A stretch of 47,447 nucleotides of DNA from SAR202 cluster bacterium. GTDB lineage: Bacteria; Chloroflexota; Dehalococcoidia; Lucifugimonadales; GCA-2712585. Below the pieces are notes generated by a model that worked only from the letters and a program-made list of their open reading frames with translations, ran no database searches and was not told the DNA's origin. This document shows positions 25,243-33,186 of the stretch, piece after piece. Numbering within the stretch: position 1 is the first letter of the stretch; the number at the start of each line of letters is the position of its first letter. The position numbers and the translations under genes were made by a program. The stretch lies in the NCBI GenBank assembly GCA_016872285.1, contig VGZZ01000017.1:1-47447 (forward strand), in the 5' to 3' direction.

Positions 25243-26526
25243 ATGCCGGCTTACGGACTCATCGGCGGTCAGTGGGGCGACGAAGGTAAAGGCAAGGTCG
25301 TCGACTACCTGGCCAACCAGACCCACTGGGTCGTCCGCTACTCCGGCGGCAACAACGCCGGCCACACCGTCATCAACGAAAAAGGCTCCTTCTCCCTCCA
25401 CCTCGTCCCCTCAGGCGTCTTCCGCCCCAACGTCTCCTGCGTTATCGGCAACGGCGTCGTCGTAGACCCCGACGTCCTCCTCCACGAGCTCGCCCAGCTC
25501 GAAGACCGCGGCGTCGACACCTCCCGCGTCTACGTCAGCGACCGCGCCCACCTCATCATGCCCTACCACATCCTCATCGACGGCCTGGAAGAGGCCTCGC
25601 GGGGCAAAAGCGCCATCGGCACCACCAAAAAGGGCGTCGGCCCCGCCTATGTCGATAAAGCCGCCCGCACCGGCATTCGCGCCGGCGAGCTCCTCGACCT
25701 CAAAGCACTCATCCCCCGCCTCAAGACCGTGGTCGAGGCCAAGAACGCTGTCCTCACCAAGCTCTACGACGCCCCTCCCATCTCCTTAGCCGAACTCTCC
25801 AACAAGTGCGTCTCCTGGGCCGACCAGCTTAAAGACCTCCTTCGCCCCACCGAGCTTGTTCTTCAAGAAGCCCTGGTTAAAAAGGAAAACATCCTCCTGG
25901 AAGGCGCCCAGGGCGCGCTCCTGGACATGGACCACGGCACCTACCCCTACGTCACCTCCTCCTCCTCCTCCATCGGCGGCGCCCTCACCGGCCTCGGCTT
26001 CGGCCCCTCCCACATCAAAGGCGTCATCGGCGTCTTCAAGGCCTACTGCACGCGAGTCGGCGGCGGCCCCTTCCCCAGCGAGATGACCGACAACACCGCC
26101 CATATCCTCCGAGAGCGCGCCTGGGAGTACGGCACCACCACCGGCCGCGCCCGCCGCATCGGCTGGTTCGACGCCATCGCCGCCCGCTACTCCAACAATA
26201 TCAACGGCCTCACCTCCCTGGTTCTCACGCGCCTGGACGTTCTCGACGGCTTCAACCCTGTGAAAATATGCGTCGGCTATAAGGTCGACGGCCAGACCCT
26301 CGACCACTTCCCTGCCAGCGTCGATCTCCTGGCGCGATGCCAGCCCGTCTACGATGAGATGTCCGGCTGGGACAAGCCCACCGCCGGCGCTACCGACATC
26401 GCCCAGCTCCCTGAACAGGCCCTCAACTACGTCCGCCGCCTGGAAAAACTCATCGGCACCCCCTTCCACATGATCTCCACCGGCCCCCACCGCAACGAGA
26501 CCATCCCCCTCAAACCCCTCATCTAA
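25243..26526 (+). CDS. purA: Adenylosuccinate synthetase
   Basis: PurA joins IMP and aspartate with GTP, the first committed step to AMP. The 427-residue product starts MPAYGLIGGQWGDEGKGKVVDYL, with the catalytic Asp and the GDEGKGK phosphate loop. It continues with GGNNAGHT, GTTKKGVGPAY, the LEGAQGALLDMDHGTYPYVT stretch, TRVGGGPFPSEM, GTTTGRARRIGWFD and, near the end, TGPHRNETIPL. Length is normal. I use ATG 25243; the frame is open to 25213 but the ten extra residues are not conserved. Codons end strongly in C. Stands alone in a repeat-rich neighbourhood. Confidence 0.97.
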   Translation: MPAYGLIGGQWGDEGKGKVVDYLANQTHWVVRYSGGNNAGHTVINEKGSFSLHLVPSGVFRPNVSCVIGNGVVVDPDVLLHELAQLEDRGVDTSRVYVSDRAHLIMPYHILIDGLEEASRGKSAIGTTKKGVGPAYVDKAARTGIRAGELLDLKALIPRLKTVVEAKNAVLTKLYDAPPISLAELSNKCVSWADQLKDLLRPTELVLQEALVKKENILLEGAQGALLDMDHGTYPYVTSSSSSIGGALTGLGFGPSHIKGVIGVFKAYCTRVGGGPFPSEMTDNTAHILRERAWEYGTTTGRARRIGWFDAIAARYSNNINGLTSLVLTRLDVLDGFNPVKICVGYKVDGQTLDHFPASVDLLARCQPVYDEMSGWDKPTAGATDIAQLPEQALNYVRRLEKLIGTPFHMISTGPHRNETIPLKPLI

Positions 26527-26544
26527 CCCCCCGTCTCTTTCTCT

Positions 26545-26573
26545 GTCATTCCAGCGAAAGCTGGAATCCAGTG
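26545..26573 (+). repeat. Hairpin repeat of the ATTCCAGC type
   Basis: ATTCCAGC-GAAA-GCTGGAAT (26548-26567), flanked by GTC and CCAGTGCC. This resembles a very widespread bacterial dispersed hairpin. A decayed version may be at 24713-24742. Confidence 0.6.
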
Positions 26574-26612
26574 CCTCCTCTTCTATTGCTGGGTAGCAGG
26601 GTAGGGTGATAC

Positions 26613-26660
26613 GTCATTTCGACCCGCCTCTGGCGGGAGAAACCTCAACAGCCCGTCCGC
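26613..26660 (+). repeat. Family C repeat, copy 2
   Basis: GTCATTTCGACCCGCCTCTG, then GCGGGAGAAACCTCA and CCGTCCGC. Lies in the gene-free 26527-27013 region. Confidence 0.75.
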
Positions 26661-26715
26661 CGCCATCACGCTCCATCTCGGACAAGTCACGTCCCACACT
26701 GCACCTTCCCATCTG

Positions 26716-26825
26716 GCCCTTCCTCTTCTCCTATTGCAAAGGAGAAGAGGGAGATGGAGGGTGATGAGGTGATCCTTATTTCCTTCCCCTTCCAGCAGGA
26801 AGGGGACACAGGGGATGGTATCCCG
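26716..26825 (+). repeat. Family B composite repeat, uninterrupted copy
   Basis: CTTCTCCTATTGCAAAGGAG, then GGTGATGAGGTGATCC, CCTTCCCCTTCCAGCAGG and AGGGGACACAGGGGATGGTA. Reference copy for the inserts in 14580-14742. Confidence 0.75.
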
Positions 26826-27013
26826 ACTAAAAAGTGGTTTTAGGCTGAAGGCTAGGCCTTGACTAGGAGTCTCTCTTCCCTAGTCCTTTCGCATAATCTC
26901 CCCTAATTCCCTCCCCTCGCCATGGAACCTTCCCCCTTTTCCCGCCGTCCTTTCTAATAGAACACCCCCTCATCATGGGCCCACGCCCCAAAGGTATTTG
27001 AAAGGACAACCCT

Positions 27014-27595
27014 ATGCGCGCACCCTCCCTCGCACCCAGACCCTGGCGGCTCCTCCTCCCCTTCCTCCTCCTTACCCTCACCCTGGCCCTCGGCCTCGTC
27101 GCCTGCGCCGACGCCTCCACCCCGGCCGGCGGGGAACCGAGCGTAGCGAGTCCTGAGCGCAGCGAAGGACCTACCGCCGACCAGTCCAACGACGGCGGCT
27201 CCTCCGGGCGGGGGCCGAGCGAAGCGAGTCCTGAGCCTGTCGAAGGACCTCAGCGCTCCGCCCTCTCTAAAAGCGAGACCAGCGCCGGCGGGTCTGGCGG
27301 CGCCACCCAGCCCATGATGGCCGCCCCCGACCCCAACATGACCTATCAGTGGATCGGCGAAATCCTGGCCGGTGACGGCCGCGGCATCGAGCTCCGCTCC
27401 TCTATCTGCGGCGGCGAGGTCTGGGCATTGACCTTCGCCGACCCCGATCTCGAAAAGAAGGCTGCTAGCAGTGATGGTCAAAAGGTCATTATCTGGGGCA
27501 AGGTGTCCACCAAGAGCGACGTAAGCATTCAACCTCTAGCCCCAACCGCCTCCGCCGACACCGCCGTCTACAGCCGCCCCGCCATCGCCGTCTAG
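27014..27595 (+). CDS. Secreted lipoprotein, N-terminal part before in-frame amber codon
   Basis: The 193-residue ORF begins with a lipoprotein signal (hydrophobic run ending LVAC). A low-complexity linker follows in which two family E elements are translated (GEPSVASPERSEGP and RGPSEASPEPVEGP). The first globular module starts at MTYQWIGEILAGDGRGIELR and includes DGQKVIIWGKVS. It ends at TAG 27593-27595. The next ORF is in the same frame and opens with a second copy of the module (YAWIGAVVVSD...GQKVIIWGQVS), so the two are very likely one gene of 539 sense codons. An SD-like GAAAGGA precedes the ATG. Function unknown; a cell-surface protein. Confidence 0.65.
   Translation: MRAPSLAPRPWRLLLPFLLLTLTLALGLVACADASTPAGGEPSVASPERSEGPTADQSNDGGSSGRGPSEASPEPVEGPQRSALSKSETSAGGSGGATQPMMAAPDPNMTYQWIGEILAGDGRGIELRSSICGGEVWALTFADPDLEKKAASSDGQKVIIWGKVSTKSDVSIQPLAPTASADTAVYSRPAIAV
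27134..27172 (+). repeat. Family E mini-element in frame in lipoprotein gene (39 bp, copy a)
   Basis: Starts GAACCGAGCGTAGCGAGT and ends AGCGAAGGACCT; 13 codons, stop-free. Read from the opposite strand to the copies in hisZ and asd. Confidence 0.8.
27212..27250 (+). repeat. Family E mini-element in frame in lipoprotein gene (39 bp, copy b)
   Basis: Starts GGGCCGAGCGAAGCGAGT and ends CCTGTCGAAGGACCT; 13 codons. It lies 39 bases after copy a ends, so two insertions sit in one linker. Confidence 0.8.
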
Positions 27596-27619
27596 GCCGT
27601 CTACCTCGCCGACGAGCCT

Positions 27620-28633
27620 ATGCCCAGAATCTACGTCCAGGAATACCCTTGCATGGACGACGACATGATCGACCAGATGTACGCCTGGATCGGCGCCGTC
27701 GTCGTCAGCGACATCGAAGGCCGACACCTGGAGCTGGACCGCGGCTGCGATAGCTGGGTCCTCGTCGCCGAGTCTGATGAAGTCGCCCGGCGAATGGAAG
27801 CCAACGTCGGCCAGAAAGTCATCATCTGGGGCCAGGTCTCCCGCGACCCCAGCATCTACATGCGCCAGACCATCAAAGTCGACTCCGCCCACCGGCCCGG
27901 CGACCCTATCCCGGATATCTACATCGCCGACTACCCCTGCGGCGGCGTCACCCCCATCGACTCCGGTCCTATCTACGCCGATCCCATCTACCCCAGCTTC
28001 GGCCTCGAGTTTGGCGAGCTGGCCGCCGTCGGCAAAATCGTCAAATCCGGCGACGCCGTCTACCTTGAGACCCCCGCAGGCAAAATCCTCCTCCAGGGCG
28101 AGGCCGCCAAGTCCTGGCTAGCTAGCGGCGGCTACGACGCCCCAACCCCCTGCTGCAGCTGCCAGGCCTCCAGACCCTACGAGGGCGAGGTCATCGTCGT
28201 CGGCAAGTGGGAGATGAGCGGCGGCAGCCTCATCATCCACGCCCGCTATATCGCCCCCTACGCCTACGACACGGTCTGCCCCAAGCCTACCGACCCTCCT
28301 CAACCTCCCCCTCCCTCTGATAACCTCGGCGTTCTTTACGGCCAGGTCCACATCGGCCCCCTCTGCCCCGTCGAACCCTGCTCCCCCAGCGTCCCCAACC
28401 CCTTCGAGTCCCGCTCCCTCCTCCTCCAGCCCTCCGACGGCCGGGACATCCTCCTGGAAGTCCCCCTCACTCCCGACGGCTGGTTCAAGTGGCAGCTAAA
28501 CGCCGGGACCTACGTCGTCAACCTCAGCGACTGCGACTTCATGGGCTGCAAGACCGCCCTCCCCCTCAAAGTCGACATCCGCCCCGGCGAAGTCACAGAA
28601 CTCCAAATCAGAATCGACACCGGCATCCGCTAG
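27620..28633 (+). CDS. Secreted repeat protein, C-terminal part after amber codon
   Basis: The 337-residue ORF has no signal peptide and continues, in the same frame, the upstream lipoprotein. It holds the second copy of the roughly 75-residue module (residues about 15-90). A region with a Cys cluster follows (TPCCSCQAS), then EVIVVGKWEM, a Pro-rich linker (PTDPPQPPPPS) and a C-terminal beta-sandwich resembling a carboxypeptidase-regulatory-like domain (GVLYGQVHIGPLCPVEPC...GWFKWQLNAGTYVVNL). The ATG at 27620 lies in the linker without a ribosome-binding site, so independent translation is doubtful. A strong hairpin terminator follows. Confidence 0.65.
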   Translation: MPRIYVQEYPCMDDDMIDQMYAWIGAVVVSDIEGRHLELDRGCDSWVLVAESDEVARRMEANVGQKVIIWGQVSRDPSIYMRQTIKVDSAHRPGDPIPDIYIADYPCGGVTPIDSGPIYADPIYPSFGLEFGELAAVGKIVKSGDAVYLETPAGKILLQGEAAKSWLASGGYDAPTPCCSCQASRPYEGEVIVVGKWEMSGGSLIIHARYIAPYAYDTVCPKPTDPPQPPPPSDNLGVLYGQVHIGPLCPVEPCSPSVPNPFESRSLLLQPSDGRDILLEVPLTPDGWFKWQLNAGTYVVNLSDCDFMGCKTALPLKVDIRPGEVTELQIRIDTGIR

Positions 28634-28662
28634 CACGCCTCCTCGCTAGCCTGCCGAAACCA

Positions 28663-28698
28663 GAGCGAGCGCCCCGATATAAATCGGGGCGCTCGCTC
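28663..28698. terminator. Bidirectional hairpin terminator
   Basis: Perfect 16-bp stem GAGCGAGCGCCCCGAT / ATCGGGGCGCTCGCTC with a four-base loop, between the lipoprotein (+) and the converging membrane gene (-). A short T-rich stretch follows on the + side. Confidence 0.75.
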
Positions 28699-28727
28699 AT
28701 TTCCTTTCCGTCATCCCATGGGTTTAT

Positions 28728-29493
28728 TCAAAACGCCTCTTTGTTTTTGGGCGTCTTTGGATACTGGCGCTTTAATATCAAAACTATTAAATACCCACCG
28801 ACAATTTCTGAAAGGCCAATAACAAGGACAATTGCAAGTCTATCAACACTACTTGTAGAAAATTCCGTAACCCATGCAATAAAAGTAACTAGCGTTATCA
28901 GTGCCCCTGCCTTTATAAGGCCTGCTGCTGTCAACCATAGCCATACACCAAGCGCATCTTTATAACGTAACAACAGCTTGATCTCTCCCCCGCGTCTCTT
29001 CTCGTCATTAGAAGTCATCTCCTTAGTGACCGCTGCGGCCAACCTACTCTCAGGCCCCTTTACTATCTTTGCCAGCTTCGCGCTTGCCAAAAGAAGACCG
29101 AGCGAACATACCCAGGATAATGCCAAGTAGGGCAACATTATCACCCAAATGTCCAAGTCCCTGTCCAAGACCAAAGATGCTATATGCAGCCCCCCGAAGA
29201 GACTGAGGAATAATATTGAAAGGTAAGCGCCCACAATGCCGAAGATTAAAAAAAGCCCATGCCGCTAGTTCCAATACTATAAATTTAAAGTCTGGTATTT
29301 CTTCCAGCGCTGCCTCAACCTGACCATCGGTTTGCCCTTCCCATGCAGATACTGCCACTATTCCAAATAACAGAAAAACGCTCAGAACCCCAGATATACC
29401 AGAAAATGCCTTCACCAAGCCCGAATTTGTGGCTTCAGTGGTCGCTAGTAGAAGCATCATGGAAACAAAGCATCCTAACGCAGAGGCTCCCAT
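28728..29493 (-). pseudogene. Multi-pass membrane protein gene broken in a T7 run
   Basis: Two overlapping frames form one membrane protein of about 255 residues. The first starts MGASALGCFVSMMLLLATTE and runs to LELAAWAFF; the second continues LIFGIVGAYLSILFLSLFGG to KTPKNKEAF. They join at seven T on the coding strand (29248-29254); removing one T restores a continuous frame. About six hydrophobic segments are visible, with a basic loop (NDEKRRGGEIK) between them. No family recognised. GC content is clearly lower than in the neighbours, suggesting acquisition. Either real decay, length variation in the run, or an assembly error. Confidence 0.6.
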
Positions 29494-29514
29494 CCAACTT
29501 AGGTTAGCCCTTGA

Positions 29515-29769
29515 CTAAGCTGCTATACGGTCTCGCCAAGTCAATGATCTAGTTGACTTATTTTTAGACCATGATTTCGCGATGAGAAAGATTCCAGTTG
29601 TAGCCACAAAAAACCCGATAGCCATCAATACCTGTCCAATTACAGCCACCGCATCTTCTGCTGTTGTCCCTCCGTGTTCAATTAGAAGAACTTCACCCAC
29701 GGCCCCTAAGAAAAATAGTCCTACGCCCCAATATATTGCCCTTCTGGGTTTTAAGAATAGGATTTTCAC
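29515..29769 (-). CDS. Small two-span membrane protein, 84 aa
   Basis: Starts MKILFLKPRRAIYWGVGLFF. Two transmembrane segments are visible (about 13-30 and 42-65), separated by an acidic loop (EHGGTTAEDAV), and a basic tail SWSKNKSTRS. No family recognised. It ends with TAG at 29515-29517. The following membrane gene is in the same frame 22 bases later and lacks a good ribosome-binding site, so the two could once have been one gene. Low GC like its neighbour. Confidence 0.55.
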   Translation of the reverse strand: MKILFLKPRRAIYWGVGLFFLGAVGEVLLIEHGGTTAEDAVAVIGQVLMAIGFFVATTGIFLIAKSWSKNKSTRSLTWRDRIAA

Positions 29770-29830
29770 TCTTTATCGCTAGCCTAACTAATACTGCCTT
29801 TGAGCAGGCCAGCGAATAGTTTACACAAAA

Positions 29831-29863
29831 AGCAACTCCGCCCACCCTTACGAGTGAGCGGAG
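29831..29863 (-). terminator. Rho-independent terminator after dapA
   Basis: CTCCGC / GCGGAG arms with inner CAC/GTG pairing (one mismatch) followed on the - strand by TTGCTTTTTG. It sits 30 bases after the dapA stop. Confidence 0.6.
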
Positions 29864-29892
29864 CCTTAAAGTCCGCGAATTGTATATTCCCC

Positions 29893-30804
29893 CTACCCCA
29901 CCGCCAAATCCACCCTATACTCCTCCAGCCACTTGTCTATCACCGCCGCAGCCTTGGCGTCCGGCTCCACCAGCGGCAGCCGGGGCTTCCCCACCCGGAA
30001 CCCCGCCTTATTCATGGCGTACTTGATGGGTATCGGGTTCGTCGACACGCTGCAGAACCCTATCCCTATCGGCATCAGCCTCAGATGCTCCGCCTGCGCC
30101 TCCCTCATCTTCCCCGACGCCGTCAGCTCCACCAGCCGCTTCATCTGCCGGCCGAACAGGTTCCCGATAACGCTGACGATGCCATAGCCCCCCAGCGCCA
30201 TAATCGGGTACGTCTCCCCATCGTTCCCGCTCCACACCTTGAACCCGTCCCTCGACCCGTCGATTATTCTCGCAATCTGCTCCATGTTCCCGCTGGCCTC
30301 TTTGACCCCGACGATGTTGTCAATCTGGCTGCATCGCACCGTCGTCTCTACCGACATGTTCACCGACGCGCGGCCCGGTATGTTGTACATCATGCACGGC
30401 AGATGCGTTGAGCCCGCGATAGCCTTGAAATGCTGATAGATGCCTTCCTGGGGCGGCTTGTTGTAGTACGGCACGGTGAGCAGCAGCCCGTCCACCCCCA
30501 CCTCCTCCGCCTGTTTGGTCAGTTCGATGCTTTCGTGGGTGTTGTAGTTGCCGGTGTTGGCCACCACCTTCCCCTTCTTGCCGATGGCCGCCTTCGTCTC
30601 GGCCCACATCCGCAGCTTCTCCTCGTTGGTCAGCGTCGGGTTCTCCCCCGTCGTCCCGCACACCACCACCCCGTCGTTCCCCGACTCTATCAGCCCCTTC
30701 GCCAGCTTCTTCACCTGCCCCCAGTCGATGCGCCCCTGCTCGTCCATAGGCGTCACCATCGCCGTTAGAAGTCGTCCTAAGTCAGACCCCTGCGAGTTAG
30801 CCAT
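29893..30804 (-). CDS. dapA: 4-hydroxy-tetrahydrodipicolinate synthase
   Basis: DapA condenses pyruvate with aspartate semialdehyde, the first step of the diaminopimelate/lysine branch. The 303-residue TIM-barrel protein shows GTTGENPTLT (Thr51-Thr52), Tyr140 in CMMYNIPGR and the Schiff-base Lys168 in IVGVKEASGN. A ribosome-binding site AAAGGAGTGA precedes the ATG. It follows asd and dapB on the same strand, so the three consecutive enzymes are grouped; a 278-base repeat-filled gap separates it from asd. A terminator follows. Confidence 0.95.
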   Translation of the reverse strand: MANSQGSDLGRLLTAMVTPMDEQGRIDWGQVKKLAKGLIESGNDGVVVCGTTGENPTLTNEEKLRMWAETKAAIGKKGKVVANTGNYNTHESIELTKQAEEVGVDGLLLTVPYYNKPPQEGIYQHFKAIAGSTHLPCMMYNIPGRASVNMSVETTVRCSQIDNIVGVKEASGNMEQIARIIDGSRDGFKVWSGNDGETYPIMALGGYGIVSVIGNLFGRQMKRLVELTASGKMREAQAEHLRLMPIGIGFCSVSTNPIPIKYAMNKAGFRVGKPRLPLVEPDAKAAAVIDKWLEEYRVDLAVG

Positions 30805-30847
30805 TTTAGTTCACTCCTTTGCGAGAATGGGACTGGCGGCTTTTATT

Positions 30848-30891
30848 GTCATTCTGAGCGGAGTCGGTACCCCGACGTAGTCGAAGAATCT
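30848..30891 (+). repeat. Family E element, intergenic
   Basis: TGTCATTCTGAGCGGAGTCG then GTACCCCGACGTAGTCGAAG and AATCT, in the dapA-asd gap. Confidence 0.75.
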
Positions 30892-30975
30892 GTTCTGCCT
30901 GCAACCTCGCCTCATTATTTGCCACTACGTCTCCCCTGGAAATGAAGGGGGTCGCCTTGCCTCTCCTTCTCCTTT

Positions 30976-31019
30976 CCTCTCCCTTGATGGGAGAGGACAT
31001 AAGGTGAGGGTGAAACCCT
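30976..31019 (+). repeat. Family A palindromic repeat, copy 6
   Basis: CCTCTCCCTTGATGGGAGAG stem, then AAGGTGAGGGTGAAACCCT. Confidence 0.8.
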
Positions 31020-31082
31020 GTAGGCTCGATGCATCTGGCAAACCAATTCATCATATCTTCTAAGAAAATTAGGTGTCCTCCC

Positions 31083-32198
31083 CTACTCTCCTCTGGCCGA
31101 CGCGCTATCCTTCCCAACCTTCAAGCACCCCCTCTTCAGCACCTCCTCCGCTATCTGCAAGGCGTTCAGCGCGGCGCCCTTCCTCAGGTTATCACTCACC
31201 ACCCACATCGCCAGGCCGTTCGACACCGTCGGGTCCCTCCGAATCCGTCCCACATACACATCGTCCGTGCCGCCCAGGTCCCACGGCATCGGGTACTTCG
31301 ACGACCCCGGCTCGTCCACCACCGTCACCCCCGGCATCGACGACAGCAGCCGCCGCGCCTCCTCCACCGACATAGGCCGCTGGAACTCGACATGTACCGC
31401 CTCGCTGTGGCACGTGTACACCGGCACCCTCACGCACGTCGCCGACACCTTGATGCTCGAATCGTGCATTATCTTGCACGTCTCCGCAATCATCTTCTCC
31501 TCTTCTTCGCTGTACCCGCTAGCGGCGAAGCTCCCAATCTGCGGCACCAGGTTGAACGCGATCTGATGCGGCAGCGCCTTGGCGTCCACCCTCTTGGGGC
31601 GGGGGCCGAGCGAAGCGAGTCCTGAGTGAAGTCCGTACTCGGACGTAGTCGAAAGATCTAAACCTAACAATTCAACCGACTGATCGTTTAATTCCGTCAC
31701 GGCCTGTCCTCCCGCTCCCGACACCGCCTGGTACGTGTCCACCACCACCCGCTTGATAGGGTTGGCTTTATGTAAAGGATGCAGCGCCATCACTAGCTGC
31801 GTCGTCGAGCAGTTGGGTATCGATATAATTCCGCGATGCCACTCCACGTCCTTGCCGTTGACCTCCGGTATCACCAGCGGCACGTCGTCCCGCATCCGGA
31901 ACGCCGAACTGTCGTCGATGACCAGGCACCCCCGCTCGTTGGCAAAGGGCTGTAGCTGTTTGCTGATGGTCGAGCTTACCGATATGAACGCGATGTCGAC
32001 GTTCTTGAAGGACTCTTGCTTGGTCTCCTGCACCACCATCTCCTGCCCCGCCACCGACATCCTCTTCCCTGCCGAACGATGCGATGCCAGCAGCTTCAGG
32101 TGGTTGATAGGAAACGGACGCTGTTCCAGTATCTTCAGGAACTCCCGCCCGACAGCTCCCGTAGCCCCGACCACCGCTATGTTCACTTCCCGTGCCAT
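31083..32198 (-). CDS. asd: Aspartate-semialdehyde dehydrogenase with repeat-encoded insert
   Basis: Asd reduces aspartyl phosphate to aspartate semialdehyde, the substrate of DapA. The 371-residue protein has the NADP loop VVGATGAVGREF (9-20), the catalytic Cys130 in IPNCSTTQLV, VDTYQAVSGAGG, and the His264 region VPVYTCHSEAV. Between VTELNDQSVELLG and ALPHQIAFNL, a variable surface segment in relatives, residues 181-199 read DLSTTSEYGLHSGLASLGP. This is the translation of a family E element and nearly the same as the insert in HisZ. GGACAGGAG precedes the ATG, 17 bases after the dapB stop, so dapB-asd is an operon. Confidence 0.95.
   Translation of the reverse strand: MAREVNIAVVGATGAVGREFLKILEQRPFPINHLKLLASHRSAGKRMSVAGQEMVVQETKQESFKNVDIAFISVSSTISKQLQPFANERGCLVIDDSSAFRMRDDVPLVIPEVNGKDVEWHRGIISIPNCSTTQLVMALHPLHKANPIKRVVVDTYQAVSGAGGQAVTELNDQSVELLGLDLSTTSEYGLHSGLASLGPRPKRVDAKALPHQIAFNLVPQIGSFAASGYSEEEEKMIAETCKIMHDSSIKVSATCVRVPVYTCHSEAVHVEFQRPMSVEEARRLLSSMPGVTVVDEPGSSKYPMPWDLGGTDDVYVGRIRRDPTVSNGLAMWVVSDNLRKGAALNALQIAEEVLKRGCLKVGKDSASARGE
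31603..31659 (+). repeat. Family E mini-element in frame inside asd (57 bp)
   Basis: Starts GGGCCGAGCGAAGCGAGT, passes GTCCGTACTCGGAC and ends TCGAAAGATCT; 19 codons, stop-free in the asd frame. It differs from the hisZ copy at few bases. Confidence 0.85.
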
Positions 32199-32214
32199 AT
32201 GCTCCTGTCCTTGG

Positions 32215-33012
32215 CTATTGCAGCCCCAAAATCTTGTCCAGCCCCACTACCAGGCCCTTCCGATTCACCACCTCCCGGACCGCCGCCAGCACCCCGGGCA
32301 TGTAGCAGTCGCGCCCCAGCACGTCGTGGCGAAGCGTCAGCGTCTGCCCCTGTATCCCCATGACGACCTCGTGGTGCGCACTCCGTCCCGGCTGTCGAAG
32401 GCTGTGTATGCCGACTCCCCCCTGCTCGCCGCCCATAGTCCCCGCCAGCGTCTGCTTCTCAGGCCTGTTCCGCTTGAACGCCTTCTTCGACTGTGTCGCC
32501 GCCCGCGCTATCGACAGCGACGTCCCCGACGGCGAATCTATTTTCTGCTCGTGATGCGACTCGATTATGTCAATATAGTCGAAATACGGCGCCGCCTTCC
32601 TCACCAGGTCCATCAGCACCACCGCCCCCAGCGCAAAGTTGGACGCCAGCACCACCCCCACCTTCCGCTCCGCCGCCATGCTTTCAATTCTCGATATTTC
32701 CGCCTCGCTCAGCCCTGTGCTCCCCGACACAAACCGCACCCCCCGCTTTATCGACTCGCTGGCCGCAGACTTGCATCCTTCGGCGTTGGTGAAATCCACC
32801 ACCACGTCCGGCTTCGTCTCCTCCAGCACCGCCCCCAGGTCTGACGACAGCGGTATAGTCCGGCTGTCTCCAGGAATGCTGAGCAAGTTGGTCTTAGCCG
32901 TGCGGTCCGCTGCCCCTACGGCCTCCATGTCCGGGGCCTTGGTCACAGCTCTCAGCACTTCCTGGCCCATCTTGCCCAGGACGCCGTGGACTACAACCCT
33001 TATGGCCGCCAT
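32215..33012 (-). CDS. dapB: 4-hydroxy-tetrahydrodipicolinate reductase
   Basis: DapB reduces the DapA product with NAD(P)H. The 265-residue protein shows a nucleotide loop HGVLGKMGQEV, VVVDFTNAEG, GSTGLSEAE, the catalytic and binding stretch ESHHEQKIDSPSGTS, and SLRQPGRSAHHEVVMG in the C-terminal domain. AGGAAGGG precedes the ATG. It is the first gene of dapB-asd-dapA. The 174-base gap to the divergent HD/LuxR gene should hold promoters for both. Normal length, all key residues present. Confidence 0.95.
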   Translation of the reverse strand: MAAIRVVVHGVLGKMGQEVLRAVTKAPDMEAVGAADRTAKTNLLSIPGDSRTIPLSSDLGAVLEETKPDVVVDFTNAEGCKSAASESIKRGVRFVSGSTGLSEAEISRIESMAAERKVGVVLASNFALGAVVLMDLVRKAAPYFDYIDIIESHHEQKIDSPSGTSLSIARAATQSKKAFKRNRPEKQTLAGTMGGEQGGVGIHSLRQPGRSAHHEVVMGIQGQTLTLRHDVLGRDCYMPGVLAAVREVVNRKGLVVGLDKILGLQ

Positions 33013-33186
33013 CCAACCCTTCCTACAATAAATTGTTTAAAGTGTACCCCTATTTGGCAGGAGGTCAAGAGGTAATTTGGGAAAAGGCTATCCGCCGTAT
33101 TATGCTTATATCGCCATGGTGAAATCCTTCGTGTTTATATCTGAAAAACCCGGAAGCCACGACTCCCGGTATTAAGCGGAGAAGCC

